A stretch of DNA of 64,000 bases from Bradyrhizobium sp. RD5-C2. GTDB lineage: Bacteria > Pseudomonadota > Alphaproteobacteria > Rhizobiales > Xanthobacteraceae. The stretch lies in NCBI RefSeq assembly GCF_019972155.1, contig NZ_BOVL01000004.1, positions 1-64,000 on the forward strand, read 5' to 3'. The stretch's first letter is position 1. Every line of letters begins with the position of its first letter. The notes beneath the pieces were generated by a model. The model was not told where the DNA came from. It worked only from the letters and a program-made list of their open reading frames with translations, and ran no database searches. This document shows, piece by piece, positions 28,563 through 37,172 of this stretch. The translations under genes were made by a program, and so were the position numbers.

Positions 28563-29921
28563 CTAGCGCCCGCCGTCCGGCCCCATCACCAGATTGGGCA
28601 GCCCGGTCGAGATCTCCGGGAAGAAGCACAGCATCAGCACGGCGAACATCATCAGCAGCACGAACGGCAGCGTGCCCCAGATCACCTCGCTCAGCGGGAT
28701 GTCGGGTGCGACGTTGCGGATGACGAAGATGTTGAGGCCGACCGGCGGGTGGATCAGGCCCATCTCCATCACGATGGTCATGACGACGCCGAACCAGATG
28801 ATGTCGAACTCGGCGGCACGCAGCGGCGGCAGGATGATCGGCGCGGTCATCAGGATGATCGAGACCGGCGGCAGGAAGAAGCCGAGCACGATCACCATCA
28901 CGAGGATCGCAAACAACAGCTCCCAGCGCGGCAGATGCATCGCGACGATCGCCTCCGCTGCCGACTGCGAGATGTGCAAATAGCTCATCACATAGGAATA
29001 GAGCAGCGACATGCCGATGATCAGCATCAGCATCGTGGATTCACGGATGGTCGATTTCAGGATCGGCGACAGGTCGCTCGGTTTCCACACGCTGTAGATC
29101 ACGGCAATCAGGCCGAGCGCCAGCAGGCCGCCGAGGCCGGCGGTTTCCGACGGCGTGGCGTAGCCGCCATAGAGCGCGATCATCACGCCGGTCAAGAGCA
29201 GCACGAACGGGATCACGCGCGGCAGCGCGCTGAAGCGTTCGGCCATGGTGAACTCGTCGCGCTGCAGGATCGCCGCATCCTTGCCGGTCGCGTCATAGGC
29301 GGCCTTGGCCATGGCGTATTCCTTGCGGAAGCGGAACACGGCGTAGACGCCGAACAGCGACACCAGCAGCAGTCCGGGGCCGATGCCGGCGAGAAACAGC
29401 CGTCCGAGCGATTTTTCGGCCGCAACGGCGAACAGGATCATCGTGATCGAGGGCGGCAGCAGGATGCCGAGCGTGCCGCCGGCGGCGATGATCCCCGCTG
29501 CAAAGCCGCCGGAATAGCCGCGCTTGCGCATCTCGGGGATGCCGGCCGAGCCGATCGCCGAGCAGGTCGCGGGCGAGGAGCCGGCCATCGCCGCGAACAG
29601 AGCGCAGGCGAACACGTTGGCAACGCCGAGGCCGCCGGGCACGCGGTGCAGCCAGGCGTGCAGCGCCGAGTAGAGGTCCTGGCCGGCGCGCGATTTGCCG
29701 ATCGCCGCACCCTTCAGAATGAACAGCGGGATCGACAGCAGCGTGATCGAGGCCATCTCCTCGTAGACGTTCTGGGTCACCGTATCGAGCGAGGCCGCCG
29801 GCATGTAGATCGCCATGAACACGACGGCGACCGCACCGAGCGCGAATGCGATCGGCATGCCGGAGAACATCGCGAAAAGGGTGGCAAGCCCATAGGAGAT
29901 GCCAATACCAAACACGGTCAT
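28563..29921 (-). CDS. dctM: TRAP transporter large permease (DctM)
   Basis: The protein has 452 residues from the ATG at 29921, with about 12 hydrophobic helices. Family marks are the N-terminal GMPIAFALGAVAV, PLFILKGAAIG, a GSSPATCSAIGSAGIPEM motif near residue 145 and GGTLGILLPPSI near 180. It forms the sodium-coupled membrane channel of a TRAP transporter for an organic acid. Its start overlaps the end of the small permease gene by 4 bases (ATGA). The order is dctP-dctQ-dctM on the minus strand. Confidence 0.93.
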   Translation of the reverse strand: MTVFGIGISYGLATLFAMFSGMPIAFALGAVAVVFMAIYMPAASLDTVTQNVYEEMASITLLSIPLFILKGAAIGKSRAGQDLYSALHAWLHRVPGGLGVANVFACALFAAMAGSSPATCSAIGSAGIPEMRKRGYSGGFAAGIIAAGGTLGILLPPSITMILFAVAAEKSLGRLFLAGIGPGLLLVSLFGVYAVFRFRKEYAMAKAAYDATGKDAAILQRDEFTMAERFSALPRVIPFVLLLTGVMIALYGGYATPSETAGLGGLLALGLIAVIYSVWKPSDLSPILKSTIRESTMLMLIIGMSLLYSYVMSYLHISQSAAEAIVAMHLPRWELLFAILVMVIVLGFFLPPVSIILMTAPIILPPLRAAEFDIIWFGVVMTIVMEMGLIHPPVGLNIFVIRNVAPDIPLSEVIWGTLPFVLLMMFAVLMLCFFPEISTGLPNLVMGPDGGR

Positions 29922-30472
29922 CGGCGCGCGCCACCGGTCAGCGGAATGAGGATTTGCAGGAGCAGCTGCACGCAGAGCAGCGTCATGCCGAGCGCCATCA
30001 GCCCGTAGGGGATCGCGAGCGGTGGCGACCACATCGAGTTGGACACCTGGCCGTCGACATAGGCCTCGTGCGCCAGGGTCCAGGACTTCCAGGCGAAGAA
30101 GGTGCAGAACGCGAAGCTCGCGACATCGACCAGCCACAGCCTGATGCTGTTGGCGCGCGCCGAGAGCAGGCCGACGAACGCCTCGATGCTGACGTGACCG
30201 CGCTGGCTCTGCACATAGGCCGAGGACATGAAGGTGGCGCCGACCAGCAGGAACACGGCGGCCTCGTCCTGCCAGTAGTTCGGGCTGTGGAACACGGCGC
30301 GGCCGAGCACGCTGTAGCTCAGGATCACGCAGGCCGCGATCAAGGCAAGTGCGGCGAACGCCACGATGATATTGTTGCAGACGGACAGCGCACGCGCGAG
30401 CATCGCCACGGCGGTATTGCCCGCGGCTATGCTTGCGCTTTCACCTTGATCCGGGACCGGACCATGGATCAT
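29918..30472 (-). CDS. dctQ: TRAP transporter small permease (DctQ)
   Basis: The protein has 184 residues from the ATG at 30472, overlapping the dctP stop (ATGA). Four hydrophobic helices are visible. The family motif YWQDEAAVFLLVGATFMSSAYVQSQRGHVSIE (near residues 65-95) contains the conserved Glu and the RGHVxxE signature. It is the auxiliary membrane subunit that pairs with DctM. The N-terminal 25 residues are hydrophilic and poorly conserved, so a slightly later start is possible. Confidence 0.9.
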   Translation of the reverse strand: MIHGPVPDQGESASIAAGNTAVAMLARALSVCNNIIVAFAALALIAACVILSYSVLGRAVFHSPNYWQDEAAVFLLVGATFMSSAYVQSQRGHVSIEAFVGLLSARANSIRLWLVDVASFAFCTFFAWKSWTLAHEAYVDGQVSNSMWSPPLAIPYGLMALGMTLLCVQLLLQILIPLTGGARR

Positions 30473-31491
30473 GCGGCGACGTCGCTTGCGAGTTTCAGCA
30501 AATTGGCGGCCGTCGCTGTCTTGGCGCCGTAGTCCTTCCAGGCGGTATCGCGCGCGATGTCGCGCCACTTGCCGACAATAGCGGCATCGAGCGCGCTGAC
30601 CTTGGCGCCGGCCTTCTCATAGACCTTGGTGACCTCGACGTCGTCGTCCTGCGCACCCTTGCGGCCGAAGGCCTCGAGCTCGGCGCCGACGGCAAGGATG
30701 ATGTCCTGCTGGTTCTTCGGCAGCTTGTCGAAGATCGCCTTCGACATCATCAGCGGCTCCAGCATGAACCAGTAGGACGCGCCGGCGCCCGAGGTCAGCG
30801 ACTTCGCGACTTCCTCGAGGCGGAACGAGATCAGGCTGGTGGAGGAGGTGATGCCGGCATCGCAGGCGCCGGTCTGCATCGCGGCGTAGATCTCGTTGGA
30901 GGGCACCGACAGCACGGCGGCGCCGGCGGTCTGCAACACCATGTCCATCTCGCGCGAGCCGCCGCGCACCTTGAGGCCCTTGGCGTCTTCGGGCGCCACG
31001 ATCGCCTTGGAGCGGCTCGCGACGCCGCCGGCCTGCCAGACCCAGGAGATCAGCAGAATGCCCTTGTCGGCGAGGAAGTCGCTCAGCGCCTTGCCGACAG
31101 GCTCCTTCTTCCAGCGCAGGCCCTGGTCGTAGGTCGTGACAAGGCCCGGCATCAGGCCGATATTGGTCTCCGGCAACTCGCCGCCGGCGTAGGGCATCGG
31201 ATAGAGGCTGAGATCGAGCGCGCCCTTGCGCATCGCCGAGAACTGCGCGTTGGTCTTGATCAGCGAGGAGTTCGGATAGATCTCGGCGGTGAGGTCGCCG
31301 CCCGAGCGCTTGGCGACCTCGGCCGCGAACATCCGGCACAGCCTGTCGCGGAAGTCGCCCTTGTCGATGGTGCCGCCGGGGAACTGATGCGAGATCTTCA
31401 GCGTGGTCGCGGCATGCGCGGTCCCGACACCCATCCGCAGGACGGCGGGCGCGGCGAGGGCGGAAGCGAGGACGTGGCGGCGTGTGAGCAT
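30469..31491 (-). CDS. dctP: TRAP transporter substrate-binding protein (DctP)
   Basis: This 340-residue periplasmic protein has an N-terminal TRRHVLASALAAPAVL, which looks like a twin-arginine (Tat) signal, ending near residue 27 (TAHA). The mature part starts with LKISHQFPGGTIDKGDFRDRL, typical of DctP proteins that bind the substrate carboxylate through a conserved Arg. GGSREMDMVLQTAGAAVLSVPSNEIYAAMQTGACDA near 165-200 carries the usual binding-site region. It heads a three-gene transporter operon. The ligand is unknown. Confidence 0.92.
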   Translation of the reverse strand: MLTRRHVLASALAAPAVLRMGVGTAHAATTLKISHQFPGGTIDKGDFRDRLCRMFAAEVAKRSGGDLTAEIYPNSSLIKTNAQFSAMRKGALDLSLYPMPYAGGELPETNIGLMPGLVTTYDQGLRWKKEPVGKALSDFLADKGILLISWVWQAGGVASRSKAIVAPEDAKGLKVRGGSREMDMVLQTAGAAVLSVPSNEIYAAMQTGACDAGITSSTSLISFRLEEVAKSLTSGAGASYWFMLEPLMMSKAIFDKLPKNQQDIILAVGAELEAFGRKGAQDDDVEVTKVYEKAGAKVSALDAAIVGKWRDIARDTAWKDYGAKTATAANLLKLASDVAA

Positions 31492-31848
31492 GGTTCTTTC
31501 CCTGAAGAGCTTCTTGGGTGGCTGTTAGGCCGGCGCGGAGCTTTAGTTTAGCCGGTCTTCGCGTGAAACTTCTCTAGTCTGATAGTTCGAGGCGCCCTGA
31601 TAGTGCGGGCCGACACGAGGTCGCAACTCTTGTCATTCAAGTCTTGCCGTTCAAGTCTTGCCGTTGCTGCGGCGCACACTGCGCTGACGCAGCGTCGTCG
31701 TTCGGGCCTCGCGTGATGAGCGACGGGCGTACGCGGCGGCATGCTTCAAGAAATCGTTATTGAAGGTAACAACCGGCGGCGCAAGTGCGTCGAGGAGAGA
31801 GCGGCAAGTCGTCGCGCTCACATTTGACCACACAAGGGATCACTCATC
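31492..31848. other. Divergent intergenic region with a short tandem repeat
   Basis: This 357-base gap lies between dctP and the MXKDX-repeat gene. It contains two tandem copies of the 14-mer TTCAAGTCTTGCCG (31636-31649 and 31650-31663), which may be a direct-repeat binding site. No gene or other structure is convincing. Confidence 0.4.
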
Positions 31849-32082
31849 ATGACCACCAAGACCCGCCTCGGCCTTTCCGCCGCGCTGCTCTCCTTCAGCC
31901 TTGCGCTGGCACCCGCCGCCTTCGCTCAGGACAAGATGGGCAAGGACGACGCGATGAAGAAGGAAGGCACGATGTCCAAGGATGCCATAAAGAAGGACGA
32001 TGGCATGATGAAGAAGGACGACGCCATGAAGAAGGACGGCGGCGCGATGATGAAGAAAGACGACGGCATGAAGAAGAACTGA
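31849..32082 (+). CDS. Pentapeptide MXKDX-repeat secreted protein
   Basis: This 77-residue protein has a clear Sec signal (LGLSAALLSFSLALAPAAFA, cleavage near residue 26). The mature part is made nearly only of Met, Lys, Asp and Gly in degenerate units such as MKKDD and MGKDD. This is the known bacterial MXKDX repeat family, whose function is unknown. The periodic Met and Asp side chains could bind metal. It stands alone between the TRAP operon and a convergent gene. Confidence 0.85.
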   Translation: MTTKTRLGLSAALLSFSLALAPAAFAQDKMGKDDAMKKEGTMSKDAIKKDDGMMKKDDAMKKDGGAMMKKDDGMKKN

Positions 32083-32138
32083 CCGCCGCCACCGCTCATC
32101 CTTCACAGGCCCGCCGTCGTGGCGGGCCTGATTGCGCC

Positions 32139-32495
32139 TCAGCGCTTCTTCTTGCCGCGCTCCTTGCGCGCCGCGTAGCGCGCGTCGCGCTTGGCCTTTT
32201 GCTCGGCCTCGAGCGCAGCCAGTCTTTCGGTTTCCTCTTCCTTCTCCCGCGCGATCCGGGCGGCCTCGGCTGCGGCGGCCTCTTCCTCGCGGCGCTTCCG
32301 CTCGGCCCTCTCGATCTCACGGGATTCCCTGGCCTTGGCGCGGCGTTCGGCGATCGCCGCGCGCTCCTCGGCCCGTGCCTTCACGGTCGGATCGTCAGCG
32401 CCCGGCTGGGTACGAAACTTGTTGAGGAGGTTTTGCCGCGCCTGCAGGGCCGCTTTCTGGCGGTCGGCAAAACCCGGTTCCTTGAAGCCACTCAT
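32139..32495 (-). CDS. DUF6481-like Arg/Glu/Ala-rich protein
   Basis: The protein has 118 residues from the ATG at 32495. After GFKEPGFADRQKAALQARQNLLNKF the rest is one long charged helix of Arg, Glu and Ala ending in a basic tail (KERGKKKR). This matches small DUF6481 proteins of Rhizobiales and Sphingomonads, of unknown function. The long single helix and basic end suggest an RNA- or ribosome-associated role, but this is a guess. The frame stays open upstream to 32624 without a better start. Confidence 0.65.
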   Translation of the reverse strand: MSGFKEPGFADRQKAALQARQNLLNKFRTQPGADDPTVKARAEERAAIAERRAKARESREIERAERKRREEEAAAAEAARIAREKEEETERLAALEAEQKAKRDARYAARKERGKKKR

Positions 32496-32699
32496 AGAGG
32501 AAGCCTGCTGCTTTCTGTTCGTTGATGGATGGGGTTCGGTTCGGCGTTCAATAAGTGAATGGCGGCGAAAAGGCCAGTGGCGAACGGGGGGCTGTGGAGC
32601 AAAGGAGATATGAGCGGAGAGCAAGCGGCCGACGGCAGTGGTTGCGCCCGGCTGGCGGCCGGCGTGGTGAGTGGTTGGTCACCGAACCTGCCGACACGC

Positions 32700-32951
32700 C
32701 TAGCCGCGCTGAAACTGCTCGCGCCAGCCGTTGCCCGAGAGCTTTGTGCCCAGGACCTTGGCGACCGTCTCGGCGGTCATCGCGCTGCGGTCCGAGGCGC
32801 GCTGGGCTTCCAGCCTGTCGCGCGCCTTTTCGGTGATCAGGAGGCTGATCAGCCGCAGTCTGCTGGTCTCGTCGACAGCCTCCGAGAGCAGCTGCCTGTA
32901 ACGCTGATAATCGTAATTCGCTTCGTGTTCGCTCACCGGCACGCCCCGCAC
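32700..32951 (-). CDS. Small hypothetical protein
   Basis: This protein has up to 83 residues. The start is uncertain: ATG 32951 or one of two GTGs at 32942 and 32936, the last giving a protein beginning SEHEANYDYQRYRQLL. It is predicted to be all-helical, with TSRLRLISLLITEKARDRLEAQRA in the middle. No family recognised. It is flanked by the DUF6481 gene on the same strand and a divergent small membrane protein gene. Confidence 0.45.
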   Translation of the reverse strand: MRGVPVSEHEANYDYQRYRQLLSEAVDETSRLRLISLLITEKARDRLEAQRASDRSAMTAETVAKVLGTKLSGNGWREQFQRG

Positions 32952-33123
32952 ACGCGCTCCACTTCAGCGAGCAGTTTTTCGCGAGTCGCGCGAGCCCGCA
33001 ACGGAATTGCATCGCCGATCGCTGCCGGCGCGCATTTCGTTGTGCGACTGTTGCAGAATTGATCGCACGCAACCGTGCAAAAGGTCATGATGCGGGCGAT
33101 GGCAACAGGGAACCGAAGCGGCC

Positions 33124-33300
33124 ATGAGCGAATCCGAAGACGGAGGCAATCGCCGCGGGGCGCTGATCGGACTGCTGGTCGCGGTGGTCATGCTCGCGGT
33201 CGGTCTCTGGCTTGCGCATGACCTCACGGCGGCGAGCAAGATGCAGGACTGCCTGATGTCGGGCAGGACCAACTGTAATGTGATCGAGCCGGCGCGCTGA
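33124..33300 (+). CDS. Small single-pass membrane protein
   Basis: This 58-residue protein has a hydrophilic N-terminus (SESEDGGNRRG), one membrane helix at about residues 13-32 (ALIGLLVAVVMLAVGLWLA), and a short outer part with two Cys (QDCLMSGRTNC) that could form a disulfide. The Cys-x7-Cys ending of the form QDCLMSGRxNC is a pattern seen in small rhizobial membrane proteins. No function known. Codon use matches real genes nearby. Confidence 0.6.
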   Translation: MSESEDGGNRRGALIGLLVAVVMLAVGLWLAHDLTAASKMQDCLMSGRTNCNVIEPAR

Positions 33301-33440
33301 CCCTGCCTTGCGGCAGTGCAATATAGCTCCCACATCAAGCCCAAAGATTCGGGCTGAACTGTTTGGTCCCGGTTGTGATTCCGGTCACACGCGGACAGGC
33401 GGGCTGCCTCGACCCCCAGAGATCGGCGGGAACCTAGGCC

Positions 33441-33728
33441 ATGATGTCCAAGCTGTGGTCCGGAACGGGCGCGGCACTGGCTGCCGCAGCCGCGGCGGGT
33501 GCCGTTTTGGTAGCGTATCTATCCCTGACGCTGGCGTCGCCAGAGCCGGTGTCCAGCGCCGCACTCGGGCCGGCGTGGCAGTGCAGCCGGGTGGCTTTCG
33601 TGCTGACCACCTGCACGCGGGCCGGCGAGGATGAGCAAGAGGCCAAGGCTGAGCGCGAGGTCAAGACCGAGGGCGAGGTCAAGGCGATCCCGGTGCGGGC
33701 CAAGGACGATTGTCCGCCGGAACCCTAG
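33441..33728 (+). CDS. Small exported hypothetical protein
   Basis: This 95-residue protein has an N-terminal hydrophobic segment (residues 8-30) that is either a signal peptide or a membrane anchor. A short Cys-containing part (WQCSRVAFVLTTCTRAG) and an acidic/basic repeat-like tail (EQEAKAEREVKTEGEVK) follow. No family recognised. The two Cys are 12 residues apart and could pair in the periplasm. Confidence 0.5.
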   Translation: MMSKLWSGTGAALAAAAAAGAVLVAYLSLTLASPEPVSSAALGPAWQCSRVAFVLTTCTRAGEDEQEAKAEREVKTEGEVKAIPVRAKDDCPPEP

Positions 33729-33822
33729 ATTTCTGGTTTCTGAGGTATCGTCTTCAGGCTGACGGCGGCCCACTTCGCGCGAGAGCGCTCCGGCCGGGCT
33801 TCGCCCGCGGCCGCATTTCAAA

Positions 33823-33999
33823 TTATTTCTTGGTGGCGCCGCGCGGCTTGATGGAGAGGCCAAGGCGCATCGCCATCTTCTTGATTCGCTCCGGCGAACG
33901 GCCGGTCGCCTTCACGACCTCCTCCAGCGACTTGGAGGAGCGCGCCAATTCCATCAGTCGTCGGTCCTCCTTGAACGACCACCGCGGCTTTCGGGCCAT
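33823..33999 (-). CDS. Small basic helical protein, possible HTH
   Basis: The protein has 58 residues from the ATG at 33999; an upstream ATG at 34020 adds 7 residues. It begins ARKPRWSFKEDRRLMELA, then SLEEVVKATGRSPERIKKMAMRLGLSIK. The W-x7-LMELA helix and a following helix-turn-helix look like a Myb/SANT-type or short HTH fold. It could be a small DNA-binding protein. The family is not firmly recognised. Confidence 0.55.
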   Translation of the reverse strand: MARKPRWSFKEDRRLMELARSSKSLEEVVKATGRSPERIKKMAMRLGLSIKPRGATKK

Positions 34000-34208
34000 C
34001 TTGTTGGTATCCTTGTGCACTGCTGGGCAACAAAGCCGCCAGGCGGGGACGCCTGACGGCCTTGCCGGTGTGGGCCCGGACCTTGGGGAAATGTCCGGTG
34101 GATAAGCAATACTGCTTCCAGGTAAGGTCGCAATTGAAACCGGAATTTAACCTAACCTATCAAGGTTACTTGCAGGGTTTACATCGATAGAGCGTGGCAG
34201 GAGGCCTT

Positions 34209-34424
34209 ATGCGCAAGGTCGCCATTTTGAGTGCCGCAGCATTTTTACTGTCCGGTTGCTGGTCCGACCCCGAGGTCACGGGATCGACCAACAGCTGCGC
34301 GGCCAATCTTTATAGCCAGTACAATCCCAAGGTCATGGATCAGTGCGTCAACGCCTGCATCAAGTGTGACCACGGCAACGTCACGACCTGCACGACCTCG
34401 TGCACGCTGAAGGGCGCGCGGTAA
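34209..34424 (+). CDS. Small Cys-rich lipoprotein
   Basis: The protein has 71 residues from ATG 34209, with AGGAGG 5 bases before. The signal peptide ends in the lipobox LLSGC (Cys near residue 17). The mature part has seven further Cys (SCAANLY, QCVNACIKC, TTCTTSC), an even-spaced pattern suggesting disulfides or metal binding in the periplasm. No family recognised. It lies upstream of the DgoK gene on the same strand, 172 bases away. Confidence 0.7.
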   Translation: MRKVAILSAAAFLLSGCWSDPEVTGSTNSCAANLYSQYNPKVMDQCVNACIKCDHGNVTTCTTSCTLKGAR

Positions 34425-34596
34425 TCGATCGCGCATTCACTGACGCGAACCGGGCTAAGCGGCCGTACGCTCGCTCGCGTGGATCGCGTAGCCTCGCGAT
34501 ATTGCCGCGCCTTGCGCGGCGTGATGAACGCCGTTATCGCGTCTGGTCAGCGGCGCCATCGCAGCGCCGGAAACCCAGAGCGTGGAACAGAGCGCG

Positions 34597-35511
34597 ATGA
34601 GCGGGCCTTCCTATGTCGCGGTCGATTGGGGCACCAGCAGCTTCCGGCTCTGGCTGATGAGCGCCGGCGGCGAGGTGTTCGGCGAACGGCGCAGTGACGA
34701 GGGCATGACGGTGGCCGCGAGGGCCGGCTTCGCGTCCGTGCTGCAATCGCATCTCGACGCGCTGGGCGCGGCGGCCAATCTACCAGTCGTGATCTGCGGC
34801 ATGGCGGGGGCGCGGCAGGCCTGGGTCGAGGCCGGCTATGTCGACACGCCGGCGCATCTCTCCGAGATACTCAAGGGTGCCGTCGTGGTCAGCGGGCAGC
34901 CGCGTGATATCCGCATCCTGCCCGGGATTGCGCAGCGCGATGCCGCGGCCCCGGACGTGATGCGTGGCGAGGAAACCCAGTTGCTCGGCGCGCTCGGTCT
35001 GGATGCGTCGGGTGAGGCCCTCGTTTGCATGCCGGGAACCCATTCCAAATGGGTGCGCCTGCGCGGTGGAACGGTCGCGCGCTTTGCGACCTTCATGACC
35101 GGCGAGTTGTTCAGCGTGGTTGCGCGCGACACCATCCTGTCGCACGCCGTCGCCGGCGCGGACGAGGCAGTTGATGCCGATGCGTTTCGCTTGGCCGTCG
35201 CCGACGCGTTCGCCGCGCCGGCGCTATCCGCCAATTTGCTGTTTCGGGTGCGATCCCGGCAGTTGTTGTTCGGCGGCAGCGCGCAGGCGGGCCGTGAGAC
35301 GATCTCCGGCACGTTGATCGGTGCCGAGCTGGCGGCCGGTCTTGCGGAGCGGGAGCGAGCAACGCCGGTGACGCTGATCGCATCGGGCCGCCTGCAACGG
35401 CTCTATCAGATCGCGCTCGAAAGCCTTTCGATTCAGCTCCACGTAATGGATGCGGAGGAGGCGGTTCGCCGCGGCCTCGCCGGTGCCGCGGCGGCGATCT
35501 GGAACCATTGA
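34597..35511 (+). CDS. dgoK: 2-dehydro-3-deoxygalactonokinase
   Basis: The 304-residue kinase phosphorylates 2-dehydro-3-deoxy-D-galactonate in the De Ley-Doudoroff galactose pathway. The N-terminal VAVDWGTSSFRLWLM is the phosphate-1 ATP-binding strand of the family. CGMAGARQAWVEAGY and PGTHSKWVRL (near residue 148) are further DgoK marks, with FMTGELFSVV after it. The aldolase gene follows after 11 bases. The ATG at 34597 is used; a GTG at 34582 is possible but lacks a binding site. Confidence 0.9.
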   Translation: MSGPSYVAVDWGTSSFRLWLMSAGGEVFGERRSDEGMTVAARAGFASVLQSHLDALGAAANLPVVICGMAGARQAWVEAGYVDTPAHLSEILKGAVVVSGQPRDIRILPGIAQRDAAAPDVMRGEETQLLGALGLDASGEALVCMPGTHSKWVRLRGGTVARFATFMTGELFSVVARDTILSHAVAGADEAVDADAFRLAVADAFAAPALSANLLFRVRSRQLLFGGSAQAGRETISGTLIGAELAAGLAERERATPVTLIASGRLQRLYQIALESLSIQLHVMDAEEAVRRGLAGAAAAIWNH

Positions 35512-35522
35512 GGGATCAACGC

Positions 35523-36158
35523 ATGAGCATTCCGTTTCCGCCGATGAAGCGTCCGCTGGTCGCGATCCTGCGCGGTGTCAAGCCGGATGAGGCTTTGGGC
35601 ATTGTGAGCGCGCTGCTCGAGGCCGGCATGACCGCGATCGAGATTCCGCTGAACTCTCCCGAGCCTTTCCGTTCGATCGAGATCGCGGCGAAGCGGGCGC
35701 CGGCCGACGTCCTGATCGGCGCCGGCACGGTGCTGACCGCAGCAGATGTGGATCGTCTCCATGGCGTCGGCGGGCGCCTGATGGTGTCGCCGAACGTCGA
35801 TGTCGACGTGCTGGCGCGCGCCCGGCACCACGCGATGATCACGATGCCCGGCGTGTTCTCGCCGACGGAAGCGCTGCTCGCCGCACGCGCGGGCGCCTCG
35901 AGCCTGAAATTCTTTCCGGCAAGCGTGCTCGGCGCGTCCGGCATTTCGGCGATCCGCGCCGTGCTGCCGCCGGATGTGATGCTCGCCGCCGTCGGCGGCG
36001 TCTCGGATCAGAATTTCGTGGAGTATGTGAAGGCGGGCATTCGCGCCTTCGGTCTCGGCAGCAGCCTCTACAAGCCGGGCATGTCGGCCGCGGACGTTGC
36101 GGTCAGGGCGAAAGTCACGATCGAGGCGTATGACAGCGCCGTGCAGGGCGCGAGCTAG
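35523..36158 (+). CDS. dgoA: 2-dehydro-3-deoxy-6-phosphogalactonate aldolase
   Basis: This 211-residue class I aldolase (KDPG/KDPGal family) splits the DgoK product into pyruvate and glyceraldehyde-3-phosphate. It has LVAILRGVKPDEAL at the N-terminus, then AIEIPLNSPEPF with the catalytic Glu, and LIGAGTVLTAADV. SSLKFFPASVLGASG near residue 125 carries the Schiff-base Lys. The length is normal. It is co-transcribed with dgoK. The galactonate dehydratase and dehydrogenase are not in the window. Confidence 0.93.
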   Translation: MSIPFPPMKRPLVAILRGVKPDEALGIVSALLEAGMTAIEIPLNSPEPFRSIEIAAKRAPADVLIGAGTVLTAADVDRLHGVGGRLMVSPNVDVDVLARARHHAMITMPGVFSPTEALLAARAGASSLKFFPASVLGASGISAIRAVLPPDVMLAAVGGVSDQNFVEYVKAGIRAFGLGSSLYKPGMSAADVAVRAKVTIEAYDSAVQGAS

Positions 36159-36184
36159 GCCGGGTCCGAATTCCCGACCGCGGT

Positions 36185-36490
36185 CTATTCGTCCCGCTTG
36201 CCGCCATCGATCACCCTGAACAGCGGCGCTGCCTCGCGGGGGTTTTCAAGCAGCTCTTCGACCATGGCGATCGCGGCCGCAACGTATTTTCCGGTCGCGG
36301 CGTCCAGCGGCCGTTCGGCTTCGTCTGCCAGCGCGAGCTTGGCGCCCTCGAGCAGTTTGCGGGTGCGGACCGCGGACTCGTCGCCGGAGGTAAGGGCGGC
36401 GCGAGCGATCGATCGCAGCACGAACAGCTCGCCCTCCAGCCGCAGCAGGCGGTCGTTCAGCTTGCTCAGCACAGTATTCAGGTTCCGCAT
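36185..36490 (-). CDS. Helical hypothetical protein
   Basis: The protein has 101 residues from the ATG at 36490. It is all-helical, with a heptad-like NTVLSKLNDRLLRLEGELFVLRSIARAAL, charged loops and a short C-terminal strand (APLFRVIDGGKRDE). No family is recognised. It converges with dgoA (26-base gap) and is divergent from the SRPBCC operon. An upstream frame to 36568 is not preferred. Confidence 0.55.
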   Translation of the reverse strand: MRNLNTVLSKLNDRLLRLEGELFVLRSIARAALTSGDESAVRTRKLLEGAKLALADEAERPLDAATGKYVAAAIAMVEELLENPREAAPLFRVIDGGKRDE

Positions 36491-36739
36491 GTCGTCCTCT
36501 CCGGCCGTTGGACCCGTCTTCCATACACGGTCATTCCTGACGAAATTCTTGTACCGGCCACACACCATCTGGTTCGTTGCACCGCGTCGTCGCTCTCCTC
36601 ATGGTCGCGGCGGCCCGGGCAGGCGCTGTCTTCCGGCGGAGCGATTTGTGGATCACGGCGAATAGCCCTAGTAGAGTGGCGTATGGGTCGGGCGCCATGC
36701 ACCCATCCGCTTCATTCAAGGAACGACGAAGGAACGCAT

Positions 36740-37153
36740 ATGAGGATTGCCGTCGAAACGATCGTTGTCGCGCCGATCGCAGATGTCTGGCGCGCCTACA
36801 CCACGCCCGAGGACATCAAGCAGTGGAATGCAGCGTCCGACGATTGGCACACCACTGCTGCGGCGGTGGACCTGCGCGCCGGCGGCGCGTTCTCGTCGCG
36901 GATGGAAGCCAAGGACGGCAGCATGGGGTTCGATTTCGCCGGCACCTATACCAAGGTCGAGGCGCCCCGCCTGCTCGAATATTCGTTCGGCGACCGCACC
37001 GCGCAGGTTGCGTTCGCTCCTGAGGCGGACGGCGTCAAGGTGGAGGTCTCCTTCGACGGCGAGGACACCCATTCGGTCGAGCAGCAGCGCGGCGGCTGGC
37101 AGGCGATCCTGGATAATTTCAAGCGCTACGTCGAGGCAAAGCGGCGGTCCTGA
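36740..37153 (+). CDS. SRPBCC-family (AHSA1-like) protein
   Basis: The protein has 137 residues from the ATG at 36740. It begins VETIVVAPIADVWRAYTTPEDIKQWN, then AAVDLRAGGAFSSRM and GWQAILDNFKRYVE at the end. This is the START/SRPBCC ligand-binding fold of the activator-of-Hsp90-like group, made of a deep hydrophobic cavity. The ligand is unknown. It is first in a three-gene run with a cupin (19 bases later) and a YdeI-like gene. Confidence 0.85.
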   Translation: MRIAVETIVVAPIADVWRAYTTPEDIKQWNAASDDWHTTAAAVDLRAGGAFSSRMEAKDGSMGFDFAGTYTKVEAPRLLEYSFGDRTAQVAFAPEADGVKVEVSFDGEDTHSVEQQRGGWQAILDNFKRYVEAKRRS

Positions 37154-37172
37154 TCCGGCCATCGGAGGCGAC

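Noticed and set aside
31636..31663. Short CRISPR-like or variable tandem array
   Set aside because: Only two copies of 14 bases, with no spacers. It is noted only as a possible binding site.
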